64,000 nt of DNA from Gp6-AA40 sp035711805 (lineage in GTDB: Bacteria; Acidobacteriota; Vicinamibacteria; Vicinamibacterales; UBA2999): contig DASTBV010000010.1 in NCBI GenBank assembly GCA_035711805.1, positions 1 to 64,000 on the forward strand, given 5' to 3'. A program made the translations under genes and the position numbers. The notes beneath the pieces are model-generated. The model worked only from the letters and a program-made list of their open reading frames with translations. It was not told the DNA's origin and did not search any database. Every line of letters starts with the position of its first letter. The stretch's first letter is position 1. Positions 1-9,300 of the stretch are shown piece by piece.

Positions 1-1706
1 CGCCCGCGCTCACGACCAGACTCGCCCCCCTCGAGAGCCAGAAGCTCGTCACGTGGCAGATCTTCGAGCAATACCAGCCGCCGCAGCCGCTGGTTCGCGT
101 CATCCAGCCGAACATCAACCAGCTGTTGCCCGCTGACCAGCTCCGCCGTCTGCAGACCGGCTCGCCCGACGAACGGCGGGCAATCATCGATGCGCTGACG
201 CCCGAGCAGCGCCAGCAGGTCCTCATCGTGCTGCCGCCGAACGTGCTGGAGGTGCTCCCGGAGCTGAGACAGCAGCAGGAACGCGCGCGGCAGATCCAGA
301 ACGAGGTCCGCAACCGCGAGATGCAGGAGATGCAGCGGAAGCTGCGGCCGCCGCTGAGCGAGCTGCTCACGCCGGAGCAGGCGCGCGACGTCCAGCTCGG
401 GACACCCGACGAAAAGCTCGCCGTGCTGAACAGCCTCCCGAAAGAGAAGCGCACGCTCGTCTTCAGATCGATCCAGCCGCAGTCGGTGCCCGATGCGTTC
501 AAGCGCGAGGCGCTGGCGGCGTCCAATCCACGGCAGGCGGTCGTGGCGGAACTGGTCGAGGCCAAGCTGCAGCGGGCGGTGTACTCGCCGCGGCAGCTCG
601 AGGAAGTCCTCGTGGACTTCTGGCTCAATCACTTCAACGTCTTCAGCGGCAAGAACACCGTCGGCGTGCTGCTGACGAGCTACGAACGCGACGCCATTCG
701 CCCGTTCGTGCTCGGCCGGTTCCGCGACATGCTGCTGGCGACTGCACGGCATCCGGCGATGCTTTCGTATCTCGACAACTTCATGTCGCGATCGGCGCCG
801 GAAAATGCACCCGGCTTCGGCGGCGGTGGCGTCGTGTTCACACCGCCGGGACCGAATCAGGGACTCAACGAGAACTACGGCCGCGAGCTGCTGGAGCTGC
901 ACACGCTTGGCGTTGATGGCGGCTACACCCAGGCCGACGTCATCAACGTCGCGCGGGCGTTCACCGGCTGGACGATCTTCGATCCGCAGCGCTACGGCGA
1001 ATTCCAGTACAACCCGCAGATGCACGATCGCGCCGAGAAGGTCGTGCTGGGACACAAGTTCCCACGCGGAGGCGGCGAAGAAGAAGGCGTGAAGATCATC
1101 GAGCTGCTTTCCGCGCACCCCTCGACCGCACGCTTCATCTCGCGGAAGCTGGCACAGCGCTTCGTTGCCGACGATCCGCCGCAGGCGCTCGTCGACCGGA
1201 TGGCGGCGACCTTCACCAAGACCAGCGGCGACCTGCGCGCCGTGATGGAGACGCTGCTCTTCTCGCGCGAGTTCATGTCCGAGGGCGCGTGGCAGGCAAA
1301 GATGAAGACGCCGCTGGAGCTCGTCGCCAGCGCGCTGCGGGCGCTCGACGCGAACGTGACGGATACGACGGCGCTGGCGCAGCAGCTCACAGACATGGGA
1401 CAGCCGTTGTACGGCCGTGTCGATCCCGCCGGCTACCCCACGACTGCCGACGCGTGGTCGGGATCCGCCGGCCTGCTCCGCCGGATGGCGTTCGCCAACG
1501 CTCTGGTGGCCGGACAGATCGCCGGTCTGAAGGTTGACGCCGGCGCGGTTGCTGCACAGGGCGTTCGCCGCGCGCTGACGGAGCTGACCGGCTACGAGCC
1601 GGCAGCCGAAACCGTGACGGCGATCCAGGATCCCTCGGCCGAACCGGTCTCGCCAACCGTCGTCATCGCGGCCATCATCGCGTCGCCGGATTTTCAGAAG
1701 AGGTGA
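1..1706 (+). CDS. DUF1800 domain protein, 5' end outside window
   Basis: The reading frame is open from the first bases of the window, so the annotated part is the C-terminal ~567 residues of a longer protein and the true start lies upstream. The sequence has the DUF1800 hallmarks: a core around DFWLNHFNVFSGK, the stretch ENYGRELLELHTLGVDGGYT, then VARAFTGWTI and a C-terminal EFMSEGAWQAKMKTPLELVASALRA-type region (only pieces quoted). DUF1800 proteins are exported and of unknown biochemical role, and are almost always encoded next to DUF1501, as here: the DUF1501 start is 4 bases after this stop, so the two are surely co-transcribed. Oddly, the N-terminal part carries two copies of a ~37-residue helical motif (about nt 132-242 and 369-479). 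Confidence 0.93.
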   Translation, partial: PALTTRLAPLESQKLVTWQIFEQYQPPQPLVRVIQPNINQLLPADQLRRLQTGSPDERRAIIDALTPEQRQQVLIVLPPNVLEVLPELRQQQERARQIQNEVRNREMQEMQRKLRPPLSELLTPEQARDVQLGTPDEKLAVLNSLPKEKRTLVFRSIQPQSVPDAFKREALAASNPRQAVVAELVEAKLQRAVYSPRQLEEVLVDFWLNHFNVFSGKNTVGVLLTSYERDAIRPFVLGRFRDMLLATARHPAMLSYLDNFMSRSAPENAPGFGGGGVVFTPPGPNQGLNENYGRELLELHTLGVDGGYTQADVINVARAFTGWTIFDPQRYGEFQYNPQMHDRAEKVVLGHKFPRGGGEEEGVKIIELLSAHPSTARFISRKLAQRFVADDPPQALVDRMAATFTKTSGDLRAVMETLLFSREFMSEGAWQAKMKTPLELVASALRALDANVTDTTALAQQLTDMGQPLYGRVDPAGYPTTADAWSGSAGLLRRMAFANALVAGQIAGLKVDAGAVAAQGVRRALTELTGYEPAAETVTAIQDPSAEPVSPTVVIAAIIASPDFQKR

Positions 1707-1710
1707 GGTC

Positions 1711-2919
1711 ATGCGTACGAGACGCTGGTTCCTTCGCACGTCGGGCCTGGCGGTAGGCGTCCTCGGCACGTCGCAGGTCTGGCTCAAGCCGGCGCTGGCG
1801 CAGACGCGTCCGACGCGCAAGGTGCTCGTGGCGATCCTGCAGCGCGGCGCCGCCGACGGCCTCAACATCGTGGTGCCGTTCTCGGAGAAGCGGTACTACC
1901 AGCTGCGCCCGGGCATCGGGGTGCCGATGCCGAGCACGCAGCCGGGGATCGGCTCCATCGATCTCGATGGAAAGTTCTCGCTGCACAACGCGCTGCAGCA
2001 GCTCAGGCCGTTGTGGGATACGCGTCAGCTGGCGTTCGTGCACGCCGCGGGATCGCCAGACACGTCGCGGTCGCATTTCGACGCGCAGGCCTTCATGGAG
2101 TCCGGCACGGCCGGACTGCGGACGCCGGACGGCTGGCTGAATCGCACGCTGCCGCGTGCCAGCCAGAATGCCTCGCCGCTGCGCGGCGTCGCCATCGGCG
2201 CCACGCTCCCGCTCGTGCTTCGCGGCGACCGCGGCGCCGTCGCCGTGGACGACCTGGCGAAGTTCCAGGTCGGCGGCGACTCGTCGGCGATTCTGGAACG
2301 CCTCTATGCGAGCAGCTCCGATGCGCGGCTGAAGAGCCAGGGCGGCGGCACGTTCGACGCGATGCGGCGCATCGAAGCGATCCGTCAGCAGACCTACACG
2401 CCGACGAACGGCGTGTTCTACCAGGGCGAATTCGGCCGGCGGCTGCAGCAGCTCGCCCGCCTCATCAAGGCGGACGTCGGCGTCGAGGTCGCGTTCGTCG
2501 ATCTCGACGGCTGGGACCATCACGCCAACGAAGTTGGTCAGCTCTCGAACCTGCTGAATCAGTTCGGCAACGGCCTGTCTGCGTTCACGCGCGACCTCGG
2601 CGACCGCATGGCCGATGTCGTCATCGTCACGATGTCGGAGTTCGGACGCACCGCCGCCGAGAACGGCAACGGCGGCACGGATCACGGGCACGGTGGGGTG
2701 ATGATGGTGATGGGCGGCCCGGTCAAGGGTGGCTCGGTGTACGGCACGTGGCCAGGGCTCGAGCCCGAACAGCTGTTCGAAGGGCGCGACCTCGCGGTCA
2801 CGACCGACTACCGGGACGTGCTCGCCGAGCTGGTGCGGGGCCACCTTGGACAGAATCCGGAGCAGGTGTTCCCCGGGTACAAGGCAGGAGCGGCGCTCGG
2901 ACTGTTGAAGACCGCTTAG
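1711..2919 (+). CDS. DUF1501 domain protein, Tat-type signal
   Basis: 402 residues. The N-terminus RTRRWFLRTSGLAVGVLG is a twin-arginine-like signal followed by an A-rich cleavage region (ALAQ), so the protein is probably exported folded. DUF1501 belongs to the alkaline phosphatase/sulfatase-like superfamily; the visible family signature is VAFVDLDGWDHHANEVGQ, then VIVTMSEFGRTAAENGNGGTDHGH near residues 300-330 (given in part), whose Asp/His residues resemble superfamily metal ligands. The start ATG overlaps a GAGGT ribosome site that spans the stop of the upstream DUF1800 gene, so the two are translationally close. Function of the DUF1800-DUF1501 pair is unknown. Confidence 0.95.
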   Translation: MRTRRWFLRTSGLAVGVLGTSQVWLKPALAQTRPTRKVLVAILQRGAADGLNIVVPFSEKRYYQLRPGIGVPMPSTQPGIGSIDLDGKFSLHNALQQLRPLWDTRQLAFVHAAGSPDTSRSHFDAQAFMESGTAGLRTPDGWLNRTLPRASQNASPLRGVAIGATLPLVLRGDRGAVAVDDLAKFQVGGDSSAILERLYASSSDARLKSQGGGTFDAMRRIEAIRQQTYTPTNGVFYQGEFGRRLQQLARLIKADVGVEVAFVDLDGWDHHANEVGQLSNLLNQFGNGLSAFTRDLGDRMADVVIVTMSEFGRTAAENGNGGTDHGHGGVMMVMGGPVKGGSVYGTWPGLEPEQLFEGRDLAVTTDYRDVLAELVRGHLGQNPEQVFPGYKAGAALGLLKTA

Positions 2920-3124
2920 CGCTCGACGAGCTGCACTCCTTTGCACGCCAGCAGTGAAATCCGCTGACCGTTCTGAACGTCGCATACGCACGATTGCACG
3001 TCGGCAGCGGATACGCGGTTCCCTCTAACCTCTAGAAGACACGAGGATTACGCGGAAAAACCGGCCGGCGGTACACCGGTTGCCCCTGGAAGGCGGCGTG
3101 ACCCCCCAACGGGAGACGTGACAA

Positions 3125-3211
3125 ATGGCCTGGTTTCTTCTGGCGCTCGGCGCTGCGGTCGCGTACTGGTTCGTGAGACATCGGCGCACTCAAAAAGCGC
3201 GATCCGCCTAG
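3125..3211 (+). CDS. possible 28-residue single-span membrane peptide
   Basis: ATG preceded by GGGAG about nine bases upstream. The product begins MAWFLLALGAAVAYWFV and ends with a basic tail (RHRRTQKARSA), the shape of a small one-span inner-membrane protein with a cytoplasmic positive tail. No family recognised. The ORF ends just before a palindromic repeat, as many genes in this window do, which mildly favours a real gene. Could equally be chance. Confidence 0.35.
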   Translation: MAWFLLALGAAVAYWFVRHRRTQKARSA

Positions 3212-3224
3212 CCACGGCGAACGC

Positions 3225-3278
3225 GTGGCGCGGACCCTGTCGGGTCCGCGAAGGCGAGCCTGACAAGGCTCGCCCCAC
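3225..3278 (+). repeat. bimodular REP-like palindrome, copy 1
   Basis: Two adjacent hairpins: module A GCGGACCC-tgtc-GGGTCCGC and module B GGCGAGCCT-gac-AAGGCTCGCC, bounded by GTGG and CCAC. The same 50-54 bp design recurs at 13176-13226 (opposite orientation) and 55139-55190, with half copies at 49678-49702 and 51087-51113. Confidence 0.8.
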
Positions 3279-3321
3279 GATCCATTGGTGGTTCCCCGGC
3301 AGAGTTCACTCCGTTCACCGA

Positions 3322-3357
3322 ACAGGGCACCCACGGCTGCGCCGTGCGGTGTCCTGT
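3322..3357. repeat. long hairpin with single bulge
   Basis: Left arm ACAGGGCACC-CACGGC, loop TGC, right arm GCCGTG-c-GGTGTCCTGT: a 16-pair stem with one bulged C and one G-T pair. There is no T-run after it, so it is not a standard intrinsic terminator; it may be a structural or repeat element. Confidence 0.5.
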
Positions 3358-3390
3358 CCGTCGGCTCCGCGCCCCGTGACTATTGGTTGC

Positions 3391-3405
3391 TGGCACGACT
3401 CCTGC
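3391..3405 (+). promoter_or_regulatory. candidate sigma-54 (-24/-12) promoter
   Basis: TGGCACGACTCCTGC has the invariant GG and GC dinucleotides separated by exactly ten bases and a full TGGCACG -24 box; the -12 box is CTGC rather than TTGC. It would start transcription about 40 bases before the ATG at 3458. Pattern match only. Confidence 0.5.
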
Positions 3406-3457
3406 GGGATTAATGTTCTGGTCTGCACTGCTGCGGACCAGTTCGAAGGAGTCTTCA

Positions 3458-4054
3458 ATGTTCCAGCGTTCCTCCCGGCTTTTTCTCGCATCGACATGCT
3501 GCGCCATCGCTCTGGCGGCGGCCTCCATGACGGCGCAGCAGAAAGAGTTTTCATCCGCGAACCGGAAGGTCGGCAACGCGGCCGTCGAGTATCGCGACAA
3601 GATGATTCACGTCGTGGCCGCCTACTATCATTCCCAGCGCAACCACGACTCGCGCTGGCTTCTGATCGAGTCCGCCCTCTCGACGACGGAGGATACGATC
3701 ATCAAGCGCGAGAACATCGTGCTGCGAACGCCGCAGGGACGCGAGATTCCCCTTGCCACCCAGCGTCGCGTTGGTGAGGACACCAGGAGCGTCGAGCAGC
3801 TGCTGCAGAACGCCAAGGTCCAGACTCACCCGGTGACGTCGTACTTCAGACAGCGTGATTTCACGGAAGATATGAAGCTGTTCCGGCTGCCGTTCGGGCC
3901 GGTCGTCCACGACGAGTTCGTCGCCGATCGCGATCATGTGGCGACGGGTCCGCTGTTCTTCGAAGCGCCGACGGGCGCATGGGAGAAGGGGACCTACGCG
4001 CTCATCGTGCGACATTCGAAAGGCGTCGCCGAGCTGCCGATCGTTCTCGAATAG
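3458..4054 (+). CDS. exported protein of unknown function
   Basis: 198 residues from ATG 3458, chosen because CGAAGGAG lies 8 bases upstream and the product begins with a clear signal peptide (FQRSSRLFLASTCCAIALAA, cleavage near SMTAQQ). The remaining ~170 residues are soluble and rich in beta-type segments; no family recognised. It ends with GTYALIVRHSKGVAELPIVL, the kind of edge strand seen in Ig-like or jelly-roll folds (inference). It is a single-gene unit with its own candidate sigma-54 promoter and faces the convergent PQQ dehydrogenase. Confidence 0.8.
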   Translation: MFQRSSRLFLASTCCAIALAAASMTAQQKEFSSANRKVGNAAVEYRDKMIHVVAAYYHSQRNHDSRWLLIESALSTTEDTIIKRENIVLRTPQGREIPLATQRRVGEDTRSVEQLLQNAKVQTHPVTSYFRQRDFTEDMKLFRLPFGPVVHDEFVADRDHVATGPLFFEAPTGAWEKGTYALIVRHSKGVAELPIVLE

Positions 4055-4072
4055 CCCCTCGTGGGTGGCCCG

Positions 4073-6184
4073 CTACTTCGCCGCGTTCGCCTGCGCGATG
4101 ACGAACGCGCGGATCGCCTCCGCCGCCTTCGCGTCCACGACGGACGCGAACGACGCCATCCCGTTGTCCTCGAGCGTGCCGTCGACGACGATGGCACGCC
4201 AGGTATCTGCCGAGTGCAGCGCCTTGCTGTAGCGCAGGTCGGGCAGGATGCCAAGACCGATGGCTCCGGCGCCATGGCAGTTGCCGCAGTACGCACCGAA
4301 GGCGGCGGCGCCGGCACCGATCGTTGCCGCGCTCGCAGTCGACGGCGGCGGTGAGAGCGTCCGCGCCGGGCGCGGCGGAGCCGGAGGCAGCTTTGCCGTG
4401 CCGCCGAGGCCGAACACCAGCAGCCGCGAAATGTTCGGCAGGTTGTTGCCCTTGATGTTCGCGTCGCCGCCGATCATTCCCCACGACCCGCCGGATCCAA
4501 CCATGATGGCGACGTACTGTCTGCCGCCCACGTCATACGAGATCGGCGCGGCCATGATGCCCGTCTGTGCCGAAGACGACCACAGCGGTGCGCCGGTTGC
4601 CGCATCGATCGCGGTGAACTCGCCCATGCCGGTGCCCTGGAAGACCAGGCCGCCCGCGGTCGACAGCGCGCCGCCGTTTGCGGGCCCTGCACGCTCCACG
4701 CGCCACACCTCTTTTTGAGCGACCGGATCCCACGCGAGGAGCCGGCCCTGGGCACTCGCCAGCGCTTCCTCAGCCGCTGTCGCATTCGTGGGCGCGTTGC
4801 CCATGAAATCGACGCCGGTGTTGGTGCCCATCAGCTGCGGCTTGAACTTCGCGTCGTGCCCGTAGACGAAGTTCGAGCTGTGGATCGGAATGTAGACCAG
4901 CCCGGTCTGCGGGCTGTACGACATCGAGTGCCAGGTGTGGACACCGTTGGGGTTCTGACGTGAGTAGAAGTACTTGCCCGTCCTGTTGTATCGCGCCGCC
5001 GGATTTTCGACCGGACGCCCGGTCTTCAGATCGATGTGCGTGGCCCAGCTCACCTCGGTGAGGTTCTTCGCCGAGATCAGCTGACCGGTCTTCGCGTCGA
5101 GCACATAGAAGAACCCGTTCTTGGGCGCCTGCATGACGACGCGGCGCCTGCTGCCGTCGATCGTCAGGTCGGCCAGCACGATCTGCTGCGTCGCCGTGTG
5201 GTCCCACGTTTCGCCAGGCGAGCTCTGGTAGTGCCAGACGTACGACCCGTCGTCGGGATCGAGGGCAACGATCGAGGCGAGGAACAGGTTGTCGCCCTTG
5301 CCCTGACTGCGATGCGTGTGATTCCAGGGAGAGCCGTTGCCGACGCCGATGTAGAGGAGGTCGAGCTGCGGATCGTAGGACATCGAGTCCCAGACCGTCC
5401 CGCCGCCGCCGAGCGTCCACCACTGCCCGCTCCATGTTTGCGCAGCTTTTTCGAGAATCGGATTCTCAAAGCCGTTCGCGGGATTACCCGGGACCGTGTA
5501 GAAGCGCCACTTCATGGCACCGGTGTTGGCGTCGTACGCCGAGACATAGCCGCGCACGCCGAGCTCGGCGCCGCCGTTGCCGATGAGCACCAGTCCTTTC
5601 ACCACGCGGGGCGCACCGGTAATCGTGTACGGCTTCGTCTTGTCGATCGTGTTCACGTCCCAGAGCGGCTTCCCCGTCGCGGCGTCGAGCGCCACGAGAC
5701 GGCCGTCGATCGTGCCCACGAACACCTTGCCGTCCCACACAGCGACGCCGCGGTTGACCACGTCGCAGCAGGCGTTCACCGCCCAGCCGCCCGGCACGAC
5801 CGGGTCGTACGCCCAGAGCTGTGCACCGGTCGCCGCGTTGTAGGCCTTGACCTTGCTCCACGCCGTCGACACATAGAGAACGCCATCGACCACGATCGGC
5901 GTCGCTTCCTGGCCCCGATTCGTGTCGAGGTCCGCGAACCACGCGAGCCCCAGCTCCTTGACGTTTGCCGTGCTGATCTGGTCGAGCGGGCTGAAGCGCT
6001 GCTCGTCGTAGGTGCGCCCGTGCGTCATCCACTGCCCCGGCTCGGAGTCGGCCGCGACGAGCCGTTCGGCGCCGACGGCCGCGGGCGTCGATGAGGCTGA
6101 GGCGGTTTTCTCGGTCGGCCGGTAGCAGCCTGCTAGGCCGATGCAAACCGCGAGAAACCAAACCATACGTAAAGAGAAAGACAT
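4073..6184 (-). CDS. PQQ-dependent dehydrogenase with C-terminal cytochrome c, lipoprotein
   Basis: 703 residues. Start ATG 6184 was chosen over an in-frame ATG 54 bases upstream because it gives a lipoprotein signal with lipobox LAGC (Cys20). The quinoprotein alcohol dehydrogenase eight-bladed propeller is shown by many tryptophan-docking repeats (such as ALDAATGKPLWDV, AIDAATGAPLWSS), the adjacent-cysteine pair in NACCDVVNRG and the Asp-containing GETWDHTATQQ. A single haem c site CGNCH sits near the C-terminus, so electrons from the alcohol or sugar substrate can pass from PQQ to the haem in the same chain. The substrate cannot be told from the sequence. It lies downstream of, and co-directional with, the TonB receptor, which may import or bind the substrate or PQQ (inference). 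Confidence 0.93.
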   Translation of the reverse strand: MSFSLRMVWFLAVCIGLAGCYRPTEKTASASSTPAAVGAERLVAADSEPGQWMTHGRTYDEQRFSPLDQISTANVKELGLAWFADLDTNRGQEATPIVVDGVLYVSTAWSKVKAYNAATGAQLWAYDPVVPGGWAVNACCDVVNRGVAVWDGKVFVGTIDGRLVALDAATGKPLWDVNTIDKTKPYTITGAPRVVKGLVLIGNGGAELGVRGYVSAYDANTGAMKWRFYTVPGNPANGFENPILEKAAQTWSGQWWTLGGGGTVWDSMSYDPQLDLLYIGVGNGSPWNHTHRSQGKGDNLFLASIVALDPDDGSYVWHYQSSPGETWDHTATQQIVLADLTIDGSRRRVVMQAPKNGFFYVLDAKTGQLISAKNLTEVSWATHIDLKTGRPVENPAARYNRTGKYFYSRQNPNGVHTWHSMSYSPQTGLVYIPIHSSNFVYGHDAKFKPQLMGTNTGVDFMGNAPTNATAAEEALASAQGRLLAWDPVAQKEVWRVERAGPANGGALSTAGGLVFQGTGMGEFTAIDAATGAPLWSSSAQTGIMAAPISYDVGGRQYVAIMVGSGGSWGMIGGDANIKGNNLPNISRLLVFGLGGTAKLPPAPPRPARTLSPPPSTASAATIGAGAAAFGAYCGNCHGAGAIGLGILPDLRYSKALHSADTWRAIVVDGTLEDNGMASFASVVDAKAAEAIRAFVIAQANAAK

Positions 6185-6287
6185 GCTGTAGCTCCGGGTC
6201 CTTTGGGATTCGCGCAAGAATACCGAACCGTTCGACAAAGAAAAAGGGCACGGAGAACAAAGCGTTCTTCGCGCCCTTCGCGGTTAT

Positions 6288-6301
6288 CCGGCTGAAGCCG
6301 G
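6288..6301. repeat. CCGGCTGAAGCCGG palindrome, family 2
   Basis: Short palindrome between the dehydrogenase and the TonB receptor, followed by ACTCTACG. The same core with an ACTACG tail recurs at 46325-46338, and a sister form GTCCGCCTGAAGGCGGAC at 25427-25444. The adjacent stretch 6240-6285 is purine-rich (GGGCACGGAGAAC), resembling other intergenic CGGAGA tracts in this window. Confidence 0.6.
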
Positions 6302-6318
6302 ACTCTACGTCGTAGGGA

Positions 6319-9300
6319 CTAGAAGTCGAACTGCGCGCTGATCTTGAACAGCCGGGCCGACGTCACGGACACCGGCGACAGATAGTTCGGTCCGTAGTTC
6401 TGCACGTACACGTCAACCGTGTTGGAGTTCGCCACGTTGAAGACGTCCAGCGCCACCATCGTTCGGGTGTTGGCGTGCCTGAAGACTTTCCCGAACCGCA
6501 GATCGACGCCATTCAGCCGATCGCCGTACTTCGTCCCGGGCTCGACGAGGTTGAAGAACTGAACGGCCTGGCCGCTCGAGAACCCGCGTCCCAGGTTCGT
6601 CTGCGTGATCACGCCCGGGATCTGGAGCGCCAGCGCCAGCCCGCTGAGGCTCTGCTGGGAGATGCTCGGGAAATTGGCTCCAGCAAACGGCACGCTGTGA
6701 AACGTTCCGCTGACCAGCACATCGAGCCTCGGCACCATGTAGCTGGCAAGCCCCTTGGCGTTCGTCTGCCAACCCGACTCGCGACGGCAGAAGGCCTGCG
6801 GCCACTGACCGAGGCCGCCGACAAACGGGGAGTCCGCGAGGAACGGCTGTGAGCCGCCCCACGGGCCGAAGATGTAGACCTCCGGGTGCGCCCTGACGAC
6901 GCCGCAGTCGTCCTCGACGCGGTTTCCGGTGCTGAACCCGGCCTGCACGGTCACATTACGCAGCCGCGCATTCAGCGTAAGGTCCACACCGTTATAGGTG
7001 TTGTCGATGCCGCCGAGATTGTCGGAGTGCGTGCGGAAGTTATCGAACTGCCCGAACTTCCCTGGCTTGATGTCGTAGAACGTCAGCGTGTTGCCCCCGC
7101 CACCCGGCAGCTTCGGGTCGGATGGCACGGTGTATTGGAACGCGTCGAAGTCGGCCGGCGTGAGCGCGCGGTTGACCGTCACGAGCGTGTTGCCCCACGT
7201 GCGGCGGAAGTAACCCACCTCGACCGACACTCGCGGGAAAATCTCCTGCACCACTGCGAGGTTCAGATCCCAGCTGTACTCACGCGCATTCCACGCGTCG
7301 GTCACCGCCGGATCGACGGTGAGCAGGCTCGGCGTGATTCGCCCGAAGTTCGGATTGGCCATCGGGCCGCACTCGCCGTTGGCGGCGGTGTTCAGCAGAT
7401 CACAATCGGGCCGGTAATTGCCGGACCGCGAGTCACCCAGGCCGAAGGTCGCGTCGTTCCATGGCCTGGTCGTTTGGGCTACAAAGCGGCCTATGCCGGC
7501 AGGGCTGAAATTCGCCCATTCGTCAACGGTGTTCACCGTCGTGAGGTATTTGCCGAGGAAGAACTTCGCCGCGGTCCTGCCGTTCCCGAACACATCGTAG
7601 GTGGCGCCAAACCGGGGCATCAGGTCCTTCTGACTCAACGGGCCATCCTGTGCCGGGAACACGAGCGCTGTGGGAACGAAGACGTTCGGGCCCATCTGCT
7701 GCTCGTCGAACCAGTCACGGAGATACTCGAACCGCAGACCGCCCTGAAGCGACAGACGGCCGACCTGCCAGCGATCCTGCGCATACATGGCGAAGATGCC
7801 CTGATGCTGGTTCTGATCGGATGCGTGATCCGCATACATCGTGATCTGGTAGGGCACGGTGCCGCTCGACGGAAGCGGCAGCGGATAACCCGGAGGGGCA
7901 CCCTGGAAGTGATACTTGAGCTGCGAGTCGTTGTAGTAGTTTTTCGGGAACGTCGAGTCGTTCCGATGGTAGCGAATGCCGAACTTCGACGAGTGCGACC
8001 CGGTCACATACGACGTCGCACCTTCGTAGATCGTCGTGTGCCCGGTGTGCCCGGACCAGAAGGCCGCACGATAGTTGATGTTCTGCAGCGGGAGCGCGCT
8101 GCCGGTGGGGCTTCGATTGGCCGGAATGACCAACGCGTCGTCCTGCACCTGGATCATGGTGCTGTCGTATGAGTTCTTCTGCTCGCTGCCCCACCAGAAG
8201 TAGGGTCCCAGTCCCACATTCGCCTCGAGCAGCAGGCGATTGGTCACCGGCGACGACCAGCTGATCTTGCCGAGCATGCTCGGGTGATTCTGCGTGAAGC
8301 TCTGCGCCTCGGGCGAGGCGATGAGGCCGGTGAACGACAGGCCGGATCGCGAGCCGCCTTCGATGCAGTGCTGACAGTTGTACTGGACGTTCATCCAGCC
8401 GTCGATCTTGTTGCGCGGCGTTGCCTGCCACGTCAGCCGTCCGGAGGTGTTCTTCCAGGTGCCGTCGTCAATCGCCTGCTTGGTCGTCGGCTCGTAGGTC
8501 CATTTCGTGGGATCGCCCGCGTTGGCGTTGGTGAACATGTTGATCCGCTGGCGATTGCCCTGGTGGCGGAACGACGCGAAGAACCAGAGGCGATCGCGCA
8601 GAACCGGGCCCCCGAACGCGGGGTTCACATCCCACAGCTTCTCGAGTGAGATCGGCGTCAGGCCGGTCGCCTTCTGCGCGTCGCTCAGGTTCTCGGTCTG
8701 GAACGCGTCGCCCGCGTAGTTGAAGAACATGTTCCCGCTGAAGCTGTTGCCGCCCTGCTTCTGGATCACGTTCACCTGTGGGCCGCCGGTGACGGACTCG
8801 GCCAGCGCGCCGCTCAACGTGACGTTGATTTCCTCCGCGTTCCCCACCTCCGGCGTGTATCCCGACACGCCCATGCCCTGGTACCCGGCGCTCTGTCCGT
8901 TCACCTGGACCTGTCCTTCGTTGCGCCGCCCGCCGTGAATCTGGAACACGCTGAAGATCGGCCCGGACGACGACCCGACGTCGTTGCCCTGGACGTTGAT
9001 CGCCGGCACCAGCGCCGTGAAGCTGAAGTACTGACGGCCGGACGGGATGTCGGACACCGTTGCGCCGGTGAACGTCTGCTCTGTTCGCGCGCTGGTCGTG
9101 TCCACGACAGGAGGTTCACCCGTCACGGTGATGGCTTCCGCGACCGCGCCGACTTTCAGATCCTGGTCCACCCTGGCGATGAACGTGCCGGTCAGCACGA
9201 TCCCTTCACGCCTGATCGGCGTGAACCCCTGCAAGGTGAAGGAGATCGTATAGGTGCCCGGCCTGAGGTCGTCGATCGAGTACTGGCCGACGCCATTGGT

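Larger units (their letters stand above)
2920..3457. other. long intergenic region with repeats and a promoter
   Basis: 538 bases without a full-size gene. It holds a possible 28-codon membrane peptide (3125-3211), a bimodular palindromic repeat (3225-3278), a long hairpin (3322-3357) and a sigma-54-like promoter (3391-3405) for the next gene. The base composition stays high-GC and there is no mobile-element relic that I can see. Confidence 0.6.

Noticed and set aside
1675..2991. 438-codon minus-strand open frame
   Set aside because: Mirror of the DUF1501 gene with no recognisable protein features.
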